DNA of 64,000 nt. Origin: Undibacterium sp049340185 (GTDB lineage: Bacteria; Pseudomonadota; Gammaproteobacteria; Burkholderiales; Burkholderiaceae_D). The notes below the pieces were generated by a model. That model searched no databases and was not told where the DNA came from. It saw nothing but the letters and a program-made list of their open reading frames with translations. Shown one piece after another: positions 1 through 7,895 of the stretch (the first letter of the stretch is position 1; every line of letters begins with the position of its first letter). The position numbers were made by a program, and so were the translations under genes. The stretch is taken from assembly GCF_049340185.1 (NCBI RefSeq), contig NZ_JBMPPC010000008.1, forward strand, positions 124,001-188,000. The letters are read 5' to 3'.

Positions 1-330
1 GTCAAAACGACTCTGTGAAAACGGCTTGAGCAGATAATCAACCGCATGCAGGTCAAATGCTTTCAGCGCGTATTGATCATAGGCCGTGGTGAAGATCACA
101 CCGGACTGACGCCCCGTCAGCTCCAGCACTTCCAGTCCGGTCAGCTTGGGCATCTGGATATCTAAAAATACCAGATCCGGATTCAGTGCGTTGATCTGTT
201 TTACGGCATCGAGTCCATGCTCGGCCTCACCGATCACGAGGATATCCGTATGCTTGCTCAGGTACTCGCGCACCAGGCGGCGCGCCAGCTCTTCATCATC
301 AACGATCAGTACTTGTATTGGGTTCATCAT
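1..330 (-). CDS. LytTR-type response regulator, receiver domain (C-terminus outside window)
   Basis: The 110 codons present encode a CheY-like receiver domain: acidic pair Asp11/Asp12, phospho-acceptor Asp57 in FLDIQMP, a Thr in the FTTAYDQYALKAF segment and the conserved Lys in LLKPF. The AYDQYALKAF and VDYLLKPF patterns are typical of the LytR/AlgR family, so a LytTR DNA-binding domain is expected beyond the window edge, but that part is not visible. The gene starts 40 bases after the sensor kinase gene and follows it on the same strand, so the two form a two-component pair. Two ATG codons are adjacent (330 and 327); the choice between them is open. Confidence 0.9.
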   Translation of the reverse strand, partial: MMNPIQVLIVDDEELARRLVREYLSKHTDILVIGEAEHGLDAVKQINALNPDLVFLDIQMPKLTGLEVLELTGRQSGVIFTTAYDQYALKAFDLHAVDYLLKPFSQSRFD

Positions 331-370
331 GTTCGCTCAATTAAGACCTGTGTTCAGTTACTAGCTGCGC

Positions 371-1471
371 TCAGTTAACCGCCTGTGGTACGGCGATCTC
401 TACCAGGAAAGTATCATTGCTGCGGGTCCAGTTGATGCGGGCTTTATCGCCGTACATAGACTGTAAACGCAGACGGCTATTTTTGAGGCCGTGTCCATTA
501 CCAACCGTATCGCCAGGCACCGGATCAACGGGATTTTCAATCGTAATATGTAGCCAGTCGCCCCTGATCAGAGCGCGCACAACAATGACACCGCCCTCGG
601 TCAAATCGCGAATGCCATGCTTGATCGCATTCTCTATGCAGGGTTGCAATAACATCGGTGGCAACAAGGCCATCTGTGCGGCATCGGCTATCTGGATATC
701 GCTTTGGAGTTTTTTACCAAAGCGGATTTTTTCTATCGCCAGAAAATGTTCGCATAAACGTATCTCCTCATTAAGAGAAATCAGTTCTTTCTCAGAAGAC
801 GCCAGAGTCTGGCGAAAAAACTGCGCCAGCTCCAGCGTCATATTGCGTGCAGCCGCCGGATCAAGCGAGGTTAATGCGCTGATGGAATTGAGGCTATTAA
901 ATAAAAAATGCGGATTGATCTGTGTACGTAATACCTGCAATTCCGCATCCCTGGCCTGTACCCGCGACTCGGCAGCACGACGATCTGCCAGGCGAACATT
1001 CTCAAAGGCGATCACTACATCATGCGCAAAAATTGATAACAGATAGAGACAGCTACCGGCCGCAAACAACATCACCGACATCTGCGGTGTCACCGGGATC
1101 AGATTGCCTGGCAGCGTCATACTGCCCGCAACAGGTCCGAAGCCAATCAGCTGGCGTAAGGCGAACGCCAGATAATTCCAGGCGTAACACAGTGCCAGCC
1201 ACATCAAGCCTGAGATCAGGGACGCTCCGCCGAAGATCACCAGCGTCAAAAAAAACTGCCGCTTCGCCATGGGCAGCGAGCGGCAGACGTAGTAAGCAGA
1301 TGCCGCTACAAATCCGTAAATCAGACTGACCGGTATCGCAAACCCGAGCCCCGCCAGCCAGCTAGTATTCGCCGTCGTCACCAGCAGCGCAGTGATCACC
1401 ACCCCCACCAACAGCCATGCCATCAGATACCACATCAGCTTACGCATAGTCGAGGTCATCGGTTTCATCAT
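371..1471 (-). CDS. LytS/YehU-family membrane sensor histidine kinase
   Basis: This 366-residue protein has several hydrophobic membrane segments in its first 155 residues, then a short coiled stretch and a His_kinase domain. The phospho-acceptor is His188 in the family signature NPHFLFNSLNS, the ATPase N-box is around Asn281 (LLQPCIENAIKHGI) and the glycine box around residues 325-329 (GNGHGL). This architecture is that of the LytS/YehU kinases, which pair with LytTR regulators; the partner lies directly downstream. The genes upstream encode LiaI/LiaF-like membrane proteins, so a cell-envelope signal is plausible but inferred. The membrane part lacks a recognised 5TM-LYT or GAF domain that I can name, so the stimulus is unknown. 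Confidence 0.92.
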   Translation of the reverse strand: MMKPMTSTMRKLMWYLMAWLLVGVVITALLVTTANTSWLAGLGFAIPVSLIYGFVAASAYYVCRSLPMAKRQFFLTLVIFGGASLISGLMWLALCYAWNYLAFALRQLIGFGPVAGSMTLPGNLIPVTPQMSVMLFAAGSCLYLLSIFAHDVVIAFENVRLADRRAAESRVQARDAELQVLRTQINPHFLFNSLNSISALTSLDPAAARNMTLELAQFFRQTLASSEKELISLNEEIRLCEHFLAIEKIRFGKKLQSDIQIADAAQMALLPPMLLQPCIENAIKHGIRDLTEGGVIVVRALIRGDWLHITIENPVDPVPGDTVGNGHGLKNSRLRLQSMYGDKARINWTRSNDTFLVEIAVPQAVN

Positions 1472-1541
1472 GACGGTCTGGCGAGTGAGTTAAAAAAGAG
1501 TCGTTGCGCTTGTCTGTATTATCTGGTGAGTGACTGCCTGA

Positions 1542-2264
1542 TCAGTTTTTGATCTCGACACCGCCCATGACCACATAACCTTCGATCACTAAACGCTTGG
1601 TCGGCGCCATCGGTGGTACGGTTTTATCATCGATACCACCCATGATAGGAATACCGTTGCTGACGATAGTCCAGTCTGCCGGTACTTTTAAAACAATCCC
1701 GCCCCACATGGCAAAGACCTGCAATACTGCCTCTGACTGTATCGATGCCTGACGTAAATCGATCTCGACGCCACCCATCACAGCAGTCGCCTCACCACCA
1801 CGAAAATCCTGTGATACCACGCTCATATTATTACCACTCATGAAAGCGATCGCATCAATTGTGGTATCCGTCATGGCGCTCATGTCGGACAAGCCGGAGA
1901 TACCAGAGCCGTTGCCGCTATGTTCTTTTTGCTTACGTACACCTTTAAACACCACGGCCAGGCCAGCAATAATGATGAACATCGGCCACCAGTCACGCAT
2001 CCGGAAATACACAATCCCCAGATTTGATAAGGTCATCAGCACACCCGCGGCAACCAGAGCGCCGCCGACGAGATAGCCGGAGTCATTACGGGTTTGCGAT
2101 ATTTTTAAGCCGCCAAAAGCGATGAATACCATAGGCCAGAACTGAATATAGTCGCGGGCATTGAACCAGTGCAGGTTATCCACCAGTGCCAGGACACCGA
2201 AGATCACGACGATGGCACCGAACAGGACGCGACGTTGGTTATGTGAGTTAGATGAACGGCTCAT
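1542..2264 (-). CDS. LiaF-like membrane protein (DUF5668-type TM domain plus LiaF C-terminal beta domain)
   Basis: This 240-residue protein has four hydrophobic segments in the first ~110 residues and a soluble C-terminal part with repeated VMGGVEI, MWGGIVLKVP and IMGGIDDKT motifs, the pattern of the LiaF/YvqF C-terminal domain. In Firmicutes LiaF inhibits the LiaS kinase in cell-wall stress signalling; that function is not established here. The start codon overlaps the stop of the preceding gene (ATGA), showing translational coupling. The sensor kinase follows 70 bases downstream on the same strand, so the LiaF-like pair and the kinase/regulator pair probably form one transcription unit. Confidence 0.85.
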   Translation of the reverse strand: MSRSSNSHNQRRVLFGAIVVIFGVLALVDNLHWFNARDYIQFWPMVFIAFGGLKISQTRNDSGYLVGGALVAAGVLMTLSNLGIVYFRMRDWWPMFIIIAGLAVVFKGVRKQKEHSGNGSGISGLSDMSAMTDTTIDAIAFMSGNNMSVVSQDFRGGEATAVMGGVEIDLRQASIQSEAVLQVFAMWGGIVLKVPADWTIVSNGIPIMGGIDDKTVPPMAPTKRLVIEGYVVMGGVEIKN

Positions 2265-2704
2265 GATTGTGACTCCTTGTCAGAATTTGTCGTTGATTTG
2301 TTTGTCAGGTTATAGATACCGCTGATCAAGGTACTTGCACCGAAAGCGATGAGGATGATCGGCCAACTGGTTCTGAATGTCCAGCCCCATAATTCTGTCA
2401 AGCAGACATATAACCATAAACCGATGATGGCTTGTGTGGTGCCTTTCATGACTTGCTCAAAGGTACTGGCGCTCAGCATCTTCACCAGACCAACCAAAGC
2501 GACCAGCAGCGGCCAGCAATACCACCAGCGGATTTTTTCGCCGATGTAAGGACGTAAATCCAGTACGCCGAGGTGTTCCAGAAAAAACAGGCTACCGACG
2601 GCGATCAGTGCGATACCCCAAACGATATATTCGCGCTGTTTCTCATTGCGGACATCGTTTATGGTTTGTTGTAACTTGGTTTGCGTTATATCAGAGCACA
2701 TCAT
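2261..2704 (-). CDS. Small LiaI-like four-helix membrane protein
   Basis: I place the start at the first ATG of a double ATG because a strong ribosome site (AAGGAAGG) lies five bases upstream, giving 147 residues; a longer reading frame exists upstream without such a site. The protein has about four hydrophobic helices with the pattern GSLFFLEHLGVLDL followed by a WPLLLVALVG-like helix, resembling the N-terminal TM region of LiaF/LiaI-type proteins (DUF5668-like). It overlaps the next gene by four bases, so it is probably the first gene of the operon that ends with the LytTR regulator. It may be a membrane partner of the larger LiaF-like protein. Confidence 0.8.
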   Translation of the reverse strand: MMCSDITQTKLQQTINDVRNEKQREYIVWGIALIAVGSLFFLEHLGVLDLRPYIGEKIRWWYCWPLLVALVGLVKMLSASTFEQVMKGTTQAIIGLWLYVCLTELWGWTFRTSWPIILIAFGASTLISGIYNLTNKSTTNSDKESQS

Positions 2705-2997
2705 GATTCCTTCCTTTATCCGGGTGCGGCTCGCTGTTGGCAAGTTCCGCAGAATTGAATTATTTGTTTATTGCGTCGACAGGCTCAAGATAATCGCTGC
2801 CGAATCAAATGTCTCGCGGATTTCGGCGAGTGACGGCGGTGCCTCGGTGAGCGGCGAAAAATCGGTGAATGACGCGCTCTTGGGTAGCGGGTAACAGGTA
2901 ACAGGTAACAGGTGCACATCGCCGTTGCGCCGCCGATAGACAAGCAAATCATCTTTACGTAAGCTATGCTCAACCTGGTTTTTTACCCTTGTGCCCT
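2705..2997. other. Intergenic region between divergent genes
   Basis: This stretch separates the minus-strand membrane-protein operon from the plus-strand gene at 2998 and must hold both promoters. The only obvious structure is a 7-bp unit GTAACAG repeated three times in tandem (2891-2911). I could not pick a convincing promoter pair by eye. Confidence 0.5.
2891..2911. repeat. Three tandem copies of GTAACAG
   Basis: The 7-bp unit GTAACAG occurs three times without interruption. It lies in the divergent intergenic region and is probably a small slippage-prone repeat; no function is apparent. Confidence 0.9.
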
Positions 2998-3462
2998 ATG
3001 ATAGAAAATATTCTGCCATTTTTAAACGTCATCTCAACTGCGGCGAAAGCGATGCAGTGGTTCCGGGATGTGAGTGCAAAAAATAAAGGTGAGGTCCGCG
3101 CACTGATCGAAGAGATCAAAGAAAACTCCCGGCTGTGTTTTCGTGTTGTGCAGGACAAGGTGCCGCCTGCCGATGTGATTCCGGCGTTCTCTACGGTGGT
3201 GTTTGACCGTCTGAATGCGAGCGGCTTTGATTTTGATTCCGTACAACGCCATGCGATTCCGGCGTATGAGGGAATAGAGAAAAGTGATCTCGCGAGCTGG
3301 GCAGGCAAACCCACGGGCAAGCTGATTGAAAATATCTACGACAAGATCAAGGATATGCGCTCATTGCACACGTTTAAAGCGCAGGACAACCGGCTGTGGA
3401 GCCGGCGCATCCTGAACATTCATAAGCGAATTTTGCTCTTGTTGCGTCATACCCGCACCTGA
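2998..3462 (+). CDS. Hypothetical protein, 154 residues
   Basis: I do not recognise a family. The start is taken at the ATG at 2998; a TTG three codons upstream gives no benefit. The protein is mainly helical and charged, begins with a short hydrophobic stretch (MIENILPFLNVISTAAKAM), and has a conserved-looking middle (ADVIPAFSTVVFDRLNASGF). There is no signal peptide with a cleavage motif and no cysteine cluster. It stands alone, divergent from the LiaF-like operon and convergent with the aminopeptidase gene. Codon use resembles the neighbours, so it looks like a real gene rather than a shadow frame. Confidence 0.65.
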   Translation: MIENILPFLNVISTAAKAMQWFRDVSAKNKGEVRALIEEIKENSRLCFRVVQDKVPPADVIPAFSTVVFDRLNASGFDFDSVQRHAIPAYEGIEKSDLASWAGKPTGKLIENIYDKIKDMRSLHTFKAQDNRLWSRRILNIHKRILLLLRHTRT

Positions 3463-3560
3463 GTCGAACCTTAGTCAAACTTGAGTCGCACCTGAAGCAT
3501 TTGCTCAGTACGCTATACACGTATTACCTATAAATAGACGCAGCGCAGAGCGCTCCGGAC

Positions 3561-4622
3561 TTATGCGATCCAGGCACCGTCGCGATAGACCACTTCATCA
3601 TCCAGCAATACCGTCTCAGTGACGGCAAAGACATCGACATGGAAACGAGAGTCTTTGCGTTTGAGCTGCGGCTTGCTGTACACGCCATGCTTGGCACCCA
3701 GCGACAGATGAATGCCGCACATGCGCTCATAGGTACCGATATCGCATACCGTGCGCTCCGCCGAAAAAGCGCGATTCAAGCCGAATCCCAGTTCGCGCAG
3801 CCAGACCTCGCCTTCCACCGCCCGGATATTTGCCAGTACCTGATCAAACTCCGGTGTGGAATCTTCGACATCCACGACGCGCCCCTGGGCCACAATCAGC
3901 GTAATCGGCTTGGCAGGTTTATTGACCAGAAAACTGGTATCGCCAAACACAAAAATCCGCACGCGACCACTGACCGCCTCCAGATCCTGCGCCTCGGTAA
4001 ACACCTCACCAATCGGAAACTGTCCGCCGACATTCGTCATGCCGCTGTAGTCGCCGATATTCAGCTTGGCCGACTCCAGAGGCGAGGCGAATACCAGACG
4101 CGCACCCTCGCCGCTGTCCACCACAGCGCTCTGCGCACGATCGATCTTGTCTTTCAGTGCACGACCGACGCCGCGAAAATACGCAGGATCATAGGCCAGA
4201 CTGTCGATATAAATCAGCGCCTCTTGCTGCGTCAGACGTGACAGATGCAAATGCTCAATGACTTTCAAACCACGTTTAAATAATTCGACCCGTACCCGAT
4301 AAGCATCGAGACGAAAACTCGTGGTCTGCACCAATACCACCAGATCAGACGGTGCCATGGTTTCAAAAATCGCGTGTATTTCGTCAGGACTGACCTGCTC
4401 AAAATCGACATACTGCGCATCCGGTAAACAACGTCGGTACGCCTCGCTCAATGCCAGCGTCAGACCGCAGCCGCTATCAGCCACAATCAGCGCCTTGTGT
4501 CCGGGACCATGCTCGATCGCCAGGGCCAGAATGTCGGCAATATGACGGGTTGCCGTCGCAATGGCCTGCTCGGGCAAGCTGCCGTGAATATCCGTGAGGA
4601 GGTCTTGAAGGTGCATGGTCAT
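3561..4622 (-). CDS. M29-like aminopeptidase (leucyl aminopeptidase / aminopeptidase T-like)
   Basis: A protein of about 353 residues with features of the thermophilic aminopeptidase (M29) superfamily: the SGEGARLVFASPLESAKLN region, the VGGQFPIGEVFT segment containing a catalytic-type Glu, RELGFGLNRAFSAERTV, and the C-terminal His-rich IHLSLGAKHGVY and HVDVF pieces that supply metal ligands in the family. It would hydrolyse N-terminal residues of peptides in the cytoplasm using two divalent metals. Three possible starts exist (4655, 4622, 4616), none with a strong ribosome site; the middle one is chosen. It stands alone on the minus strand. Some M29-like proteins have other hydrolytic roles, so the substrate is not fixed. 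Confidence 0.8.
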   Translation of the reverse strand: MTMHLQDLLTDIHGSLPEQAIATATRHIADILALAIEHGPGHKALIVADSGCGLTLALSEAYRRCLPDAQYVDFEQVSPDEIHAIFETMAPSDLVVLVQTTSFRLDAYRVRVELFKRGLKVIEHLHLSRLTQQEALIYIDSLAYDPAYFRGVGRALKDKIDRAQSAVVDSGEGARLVFASPLESAKLNIGDYSGMTNVGGQFPIGEVFTEAQDLEAVSGRVRIFVFGDTSFLVNKPAKPITLIVAQGRVVDVEDSTPEFDQVLANIRAVEGEVWLRELGFGLNRAFSAERTVCDIGTYERMCGIHLSLGAKHGVYSKPQLKRKDSRFHVDVFAVTETVLLDDEVVYRDGAWIA

Positions 4623-4962
4623 AATGAGAAGTGGTGCCAGAAGTCGGTCTGTCATTCCATTTTTTACATCGGATATTGCCGTGGCTCTCGCCTGAACACC
4701 AATGATATGGGAATGAAAAACACTGCCAGAGCAGCGTCAATTTTGCGCTAGCGCATTGTAATCGACAATCCTGATGTCGGTGCCACGCGACGGCGTACCG
4801 TGCATAAAATCTATCGAAATACCCTTTTTTGATAGGAAAAATCCGCTAACTCCGTCCTTATTTGGGTATTTCCACTAAAACATCATTCAAGTTATCGCTA
4901 ATTCTGTCGTTAGAAGTGCTAATTCTTTAAGCAATATTGCGCAACACCTTTAGTAGAGTAGT
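4623..4962. other. Intergenic region with inverted and direct repeats
   Basis: No gene is evident here. The downstream half, ahead of the 103-residue gene, contains an 8-bp inverted repeat AAATACCC (4817-4824) with GGGTATTT (4864-4871), and a perfect 9-bp direct repeat GCTAATTCT at 4897-4905 and 4918-4926, exactly 21 bp apart, i.e. two helical turns. A weaker copy, GCTAACTCC, lies near 4844. These could be binding sites for a regulator of the gene starting at 4963. Confidence 0.5.
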
Positions 4963-5274
4963 ATGAAACTGTTTCCCTTCACCCGAGTTACCCAGGTTCA
5001 GCCATCGGATCAAAGAACCGCTAACGGCGATACCGCCTCGCCAGCCAACGGCGAAACACCAGTCAAACCCGGCAGTACAAACGATGCCAACGACATCATC
5101 CGCAGCCTGCGCAGCGGCGGCGACCGTCGTCAGGGTGGTGATCGCCGTCGCAATGACAGAGCGCCGTCATCAGTTGCTGTCATGTTCGATACCCGCGCCA
5201 AAACCGTCAGACGCCGGGCCTCACGCCGCAGTGAAGATGGCGAACAACTGCAACATTTTTCCATCAAGATTTAG
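4963..5274 (+). CDS. Small basic protein with paired GGDRRQ/GGDRRR motif
   Basis: This 103-residue protein has no family I recognise. Its N-terminal half is rich in Asn, Thr, Pro and Ser and probably disordered. The middle holds the repeated motif SGGDRRQGGDRRRNDR (about residues 51-66), and the C-terminal part is again Arg-rich (VRRRASRRSED). The base composition makes it strongly cationic, suggesting contact with nucleic acid, lipid head groups or a polyanion; that is inference. RRxxDRR-like motifs also occur before PilZ domains and in small membrane-associated proteins of this group of bacteria. It precedes the bactofilin-like gene on the same strand by about 200 bases. Confidence 0.65.
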   Translation: MKLFPFTRVTQVQPSDQRTANGDTASPANGETPVKPGSTNDANDIIRSLRSGGDRRQGGDRRRNDRAPSSVAVMFDTRAKTVRRRASRRSEDGEQLQHFSIKI

Positions 5275-5452
5275 TCGCTCATCCTAAATTTATCGCGGCG
5301 CTCAAGCTCAAATTGGCGACACCCGCACTTGCTCAGCCGTTGAATTGCGCGGCTAGAAAAATGCCCGCAAAACGCCGCGATGCACTCAAGTAGGCGTTTT
5401 TAGAAATTCCCGCTTCACGAAACTTCCCAACTGTCGCACGCTGCGAGGATAA

Positions 5453-5483
5453 TAGCGACTTCATTGCCTTTCGAAAGTCGCTA
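5453..5483 (+). promoter_or_regulatory. 9-bp perfect hairpin covering the start codon of the bactofilin-like gene
   Basis: TAGCGACTT (5453-5461) and AAGTCGCTA (5475-5483) pair perfectly around a 13-base loop. The second arm ends on the A of the ATG at 5483, and no Shine-Dalgarno sequence is visible between the arms. In mRNA this would hold the start codon partly double-stranded; as DNA it could also be an operator. Confidence 0.6.
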
Positions 5484-6538
5484 TGTCCAAGTTGATCGCC
5501 CCTGTTCCTTTTCAATCCAAACGCCTGAAACGTAAGCAATTCGCCAGCACCGGCGACGTACATGTTCAAGGCGATCTAATCATTGCGACCCAGCTTCTGG
5601 TCGGTGGCGACTTGCTGGTCGACGGCGACCTCGAAGCAGAAGAAGTCTTTTGTCTGGGCAAACTCACTGTCACTGGCAACATCCGCGTCCAGTCGCTGTA
5701 CGTCGGTCAGGCGCTCGACTGCGGCGGTGATATTGAAGTCGAATTTTTATTAAAGACCGGTTGCAGCGCCGAATGGATGGCTCGCATGCTCGAACTTGAT
5801 CAGGCCAAAGCCAGCAAAGACGGCAGCAGCTACATGGATAAATTTGTACATCCGGCGATCCTGCAACGCGATGCGCATCATGAGATGTTTGGCGGCTTCG
5901 GCGATATTCAGGCGCTCGGCTATCTCGCTTGTGACGTGCTTGACTGCCACGGCAGCGTGCAGCTCGACGACGTGTTCGATGTGATCGAAGTCCAGTACAT
6001 CGGCGGTCACCTGAGTGCCAGCGAAATCCTGATTGCGGGCGACGGCAATTGCAAAGGCGAAGTCTTTAGCGAAACCGATATCACCGTTACCGGCAGCCTG
6101 TTTGCGGGCAACGTCACTTGTCAGGGCAATCTGGAAACCGGCGCCATCATCAGTCAGAGCGATATCAGCACCTGGGGCAGCCTGCGCGCTACAGGCGAGA
6201 TCAGCAGCCTCAACGGCGAGATCCACGCCGGTCGCTGGATCGCGACCAAAGCGACCATTTACGCCGCGCGTTATATCAAAGCTGGCGAATCCGTCGTAGC
6301 AGAAAAAGGCATCACCAGCGGCGACGACTTCGGGATTCTGGCAGGCACCACCTTACGCCGCTCGCTGTGGCCGACTCAGGGTTTTGTCTCCGCACCGACC
6401 AAGCCGCGTCACTTATTGTCCGGTAAATTTGTCGAAGACAAAAAGCTCAAGCACATCGACGCCCTGGAAAAAAAGCGCGACACCGAATTAGATTGGGAAG
6501 TGGTACGCCGCCTCAAGCGAGAATCCGAACTCGCCTGA
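5483..6538 (+). CDS. Bactofilin-like polymer-forming beta-helix protein
   Basis: This 351-residue protein consists largely of short repeated beta-strand turns of the form GDLxVxGDL, GNIxVxxLYVG, CHGSVQLDDV and GNVTCQGNLETG, the pattern of the polymer-forming cytoskeletal (bactofilin-like) and FapA-like right-handed beta-helices. Two blocks of repeats (about residues 20-100 and 130-290) are separated by a helical insert (EWMARMLELDQAKASKDGSSYMDKF), and the C-terminus is helical and charged. It has no membrane segment or signal peptide, so a cytoplasmic scaffold is likely. It is longer than classical bactofilins (about 120-200 residues). The start codon lies in a hairpin (5453-5483). The downstream DUF2177-like gene follows after 47 bases and may be cotranscribed. 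Confidence 0.72.
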   Translation: MSKLIAPVPFQSKRLKRKQFASTGDVHVQGDLIIATQLLVGGDLLVDGDLEAEEVFCLGKLTVTGNIRVQSLYVGQALDCGGDIEVEFLLKTGCSAEWMARMLELDQAKASKDGSSYMDKFVHPAILQRDAHHEMFGGFGDIQALGYLACDVLDCHGSVQLDDVFDVIEVQYIGGHLSASEILIAGDGNCKGEVFSETDITVTGSLFAGNVTCQGNLETGAIISQSDISTWGSLRATGEISSLNGEIHAGRWIATKATIYAARYIKAGESVVAEKGITSGDDFGILAGTTLRRSLWPTQGFVSAPTKPRHLLSGKFVEDKKLKHIDALEKKRDTELDWEVVRRLKRESELA

Positions 6539-6585
6539 AGAAACTACTCAAAAATCGCCACGATTCATCACAAGCAAAGCTCGCC

Positions 6586-7011
6586 ATGACAAACTCACTG
6601 CGCCGATACCTGCTCGCTTACATCATAGCGGCAGTCGTATTTTGCCTCTGTGATTTTGTCTGGCTGACGCTGCTGGCCATCGATTTTTATCGTGCGCAAC
6701 TGGGGCCGCTGATGCTGGCGCAACCGAAGCTCATTCCGGCCGCCGCGTTCTATGTGCTATATCTGTTCGGCCTGCTGGTGTTCGCGATCGCTCCGGCATT
6801 GCGCACACGTCAGTGGCAACAGGCGATGCGTTTAAGCGCGCTGCTTGGCGCGGTGGCGTATGGCACTTACGACCTCAGCAACCTCGCCACGTTACAAGGC
6901 TGGTCGGTATCGCTGACAGTGGTTGATATCTTATGGGGTGCGGTTGCCAGCGCGATCGCCGGTACTGCGGGCTATGCGGCGGGTCGCCTGATCAAAGACG
7001 CAGATGCTTAG
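6586..7011 (+). CDS. DUF2177-family membrane protein
   Basis: The start is placed at the ATG at 6586 (MTNSLRRYLLAY), giving 141 residues with four hydrophobic helices; an upstream in-frame start would only extend into the preceding gene. The motifs CDFVWLTLLAIDFYR near the first helix and AYGTYDLSNLATLQGW in the third are the hallmarks of the DUF2177 family of inner-membrane proteins. Their function is unknown. The gene sits 47 bases after the beta-helix gene on the same strand and is followed by an inverted-repeat element that may serve as a terminator. Confidence 0.88.
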   Translation: MTNSLRRYLLAYIIAAVVFCLCDFVWLTLLAIDFYRAQLGPLMLAQPKLIPAAAFYVLYLFGLLVFAIAPALRTRQWQQAMRLSALLGAVAYGTYDLSNLATLQGWSVSLTVVDILWGAVASAIAGTAGYAAGRLIKDADA

Positions 7012-7025
7012 AAAAAGCCGCCAAA

Positions 7026-7116
7026 TTCACATACTCCCCATTATTTCTCTATAAATATGCCTTAATCCGCACTGTTTTATTAGGGATTTAAAATATACAT
7101 AGGGAGAGTATGTGAA
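7026..7116. repeat. 91-bp intergenic element with 11-bp perfect terminal inverted repeats
   Basis: TTCACATACTC (7026-7036) is exactly complementary to GAGTATGTGAA (7106-7116), and the pairing continues imperfectly into CCCC/GGGA. The interior is AT-rich and contains GCCTTAATCCGCACTG (7059-7074), a motif shared with two other intergenic sites (15500, 60108). It lies between convergent genes, so it may act as a bidirectional terminator or be a small mobile-type repeat. No target-site duplication is evident. Confidence 0.6.
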
Positions 7117-7156
7117 ACTCCATAGACAAAACAGATCCCAGCCACGCTGTACGATC

Positions 7157-7714
7157 TTACTTACGCACCGACCAGTCGCTTAACAGTAAGCCATACAAAG
7201 CCGAATCCGACACCACCCCATCGACAAACCAGCGCTCACGTAAAAATCCCTCACGCTGAAAACCAAGCCGCTCCAGACTACGCGCCGACGCCGTATTCCG
7301 TGGATCAATATCCGCCTCAATCCGGTTCAGGTTCAATGCGGCAAACCCATAGTCCACCAGCGCCGTCAGCGCCTCATGCATATACCCGTTCCCCCAGGTA
7401 TCGTAAGCCAGTCCATAACCAATCTCAGCGCGCCGACATTGCTCAACGAAACGGAACAAGCTACAAGTCCCCAGCAATTGCTGATCAGCCGACCGCACAA
7501 TCCCAAACGATAAATACTCACCAGCAGGCAAGGCCTTCAAATCCCGCTCCACCAGATTAGTCGCCGTCTCCATCGTGGTCCACGGCGGCGTACTCCAATA
7601 CGTCATGATCCGTGCATCAGAAAATATTCCGAACAAAGCAGGCGCATCGCTCATGCGCAAAGGCCGCAAATGCAGGCGCTCGGTTGTTAGTTGCAGATTA
7701 TTGAAAGCTGGCAT
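7157..7714 (-). CDS. GNAT N-acetyltransferase, RimJ/RimL type
   Basis: A 185-residue protein with the complete RimJ/RimL-like GNAT fold: N-terminal LTTERLHLRPLRMSDAPALF, central EIGYGLAYDTWGNGYMHEAL with the acetyl-CoA pyrophosphate-binding segment, and LNRIEADIDPRNTASARSLERLGFQREG, a signature of the ribosomal-protein or small-molecule acetyltransferases. It would transfer an acetyl group from acetyl-CoA to an amine; the substrate cannot be told from sequence. It is convergent with the DUF2177 gene and appears to be a single-gene transcription unit. Confidence 0.92.
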   Translation of the reverse strand: MPAFNNLQLTTERLHLRPLRMSDAPALFGIFSDARIMTYWSTPPWTTMETATNLVERDLKALPAGEYLSFGIVRSADQQLLGTCSLFRFVEQCRRAEIGYGLAYDTWGNGYMHEALTALVDYGFAALNLNRIEADIDPRNTASARSLERLGFQREGFLRERWFVDGVVSDSALYGLLLSDWSVRK

Positions 7715-7895
7715 GGATGTTTGGTCTCGATTAAATTTTGTAGAAGCTCTTGTTGTATGGCGATGATTGCCTGCTTTTTACAACACAGTATCACTACCAG
7801 ATTTGTTCAGAACACAGGGGCGATTAGCGTAGCCTAATCGCATACATGTCACCGTTACCAGACGGTCTGTCGGACATCCGCACATCCGCGAGCCA

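Noticed and set aside
2891..2911. Three GTAACAG copies considered as a start of a CRISPR-like or regulatory array
   Set aside because: Units are 7 bp, directly adjacent and without spacers; a simple tandem repeat.
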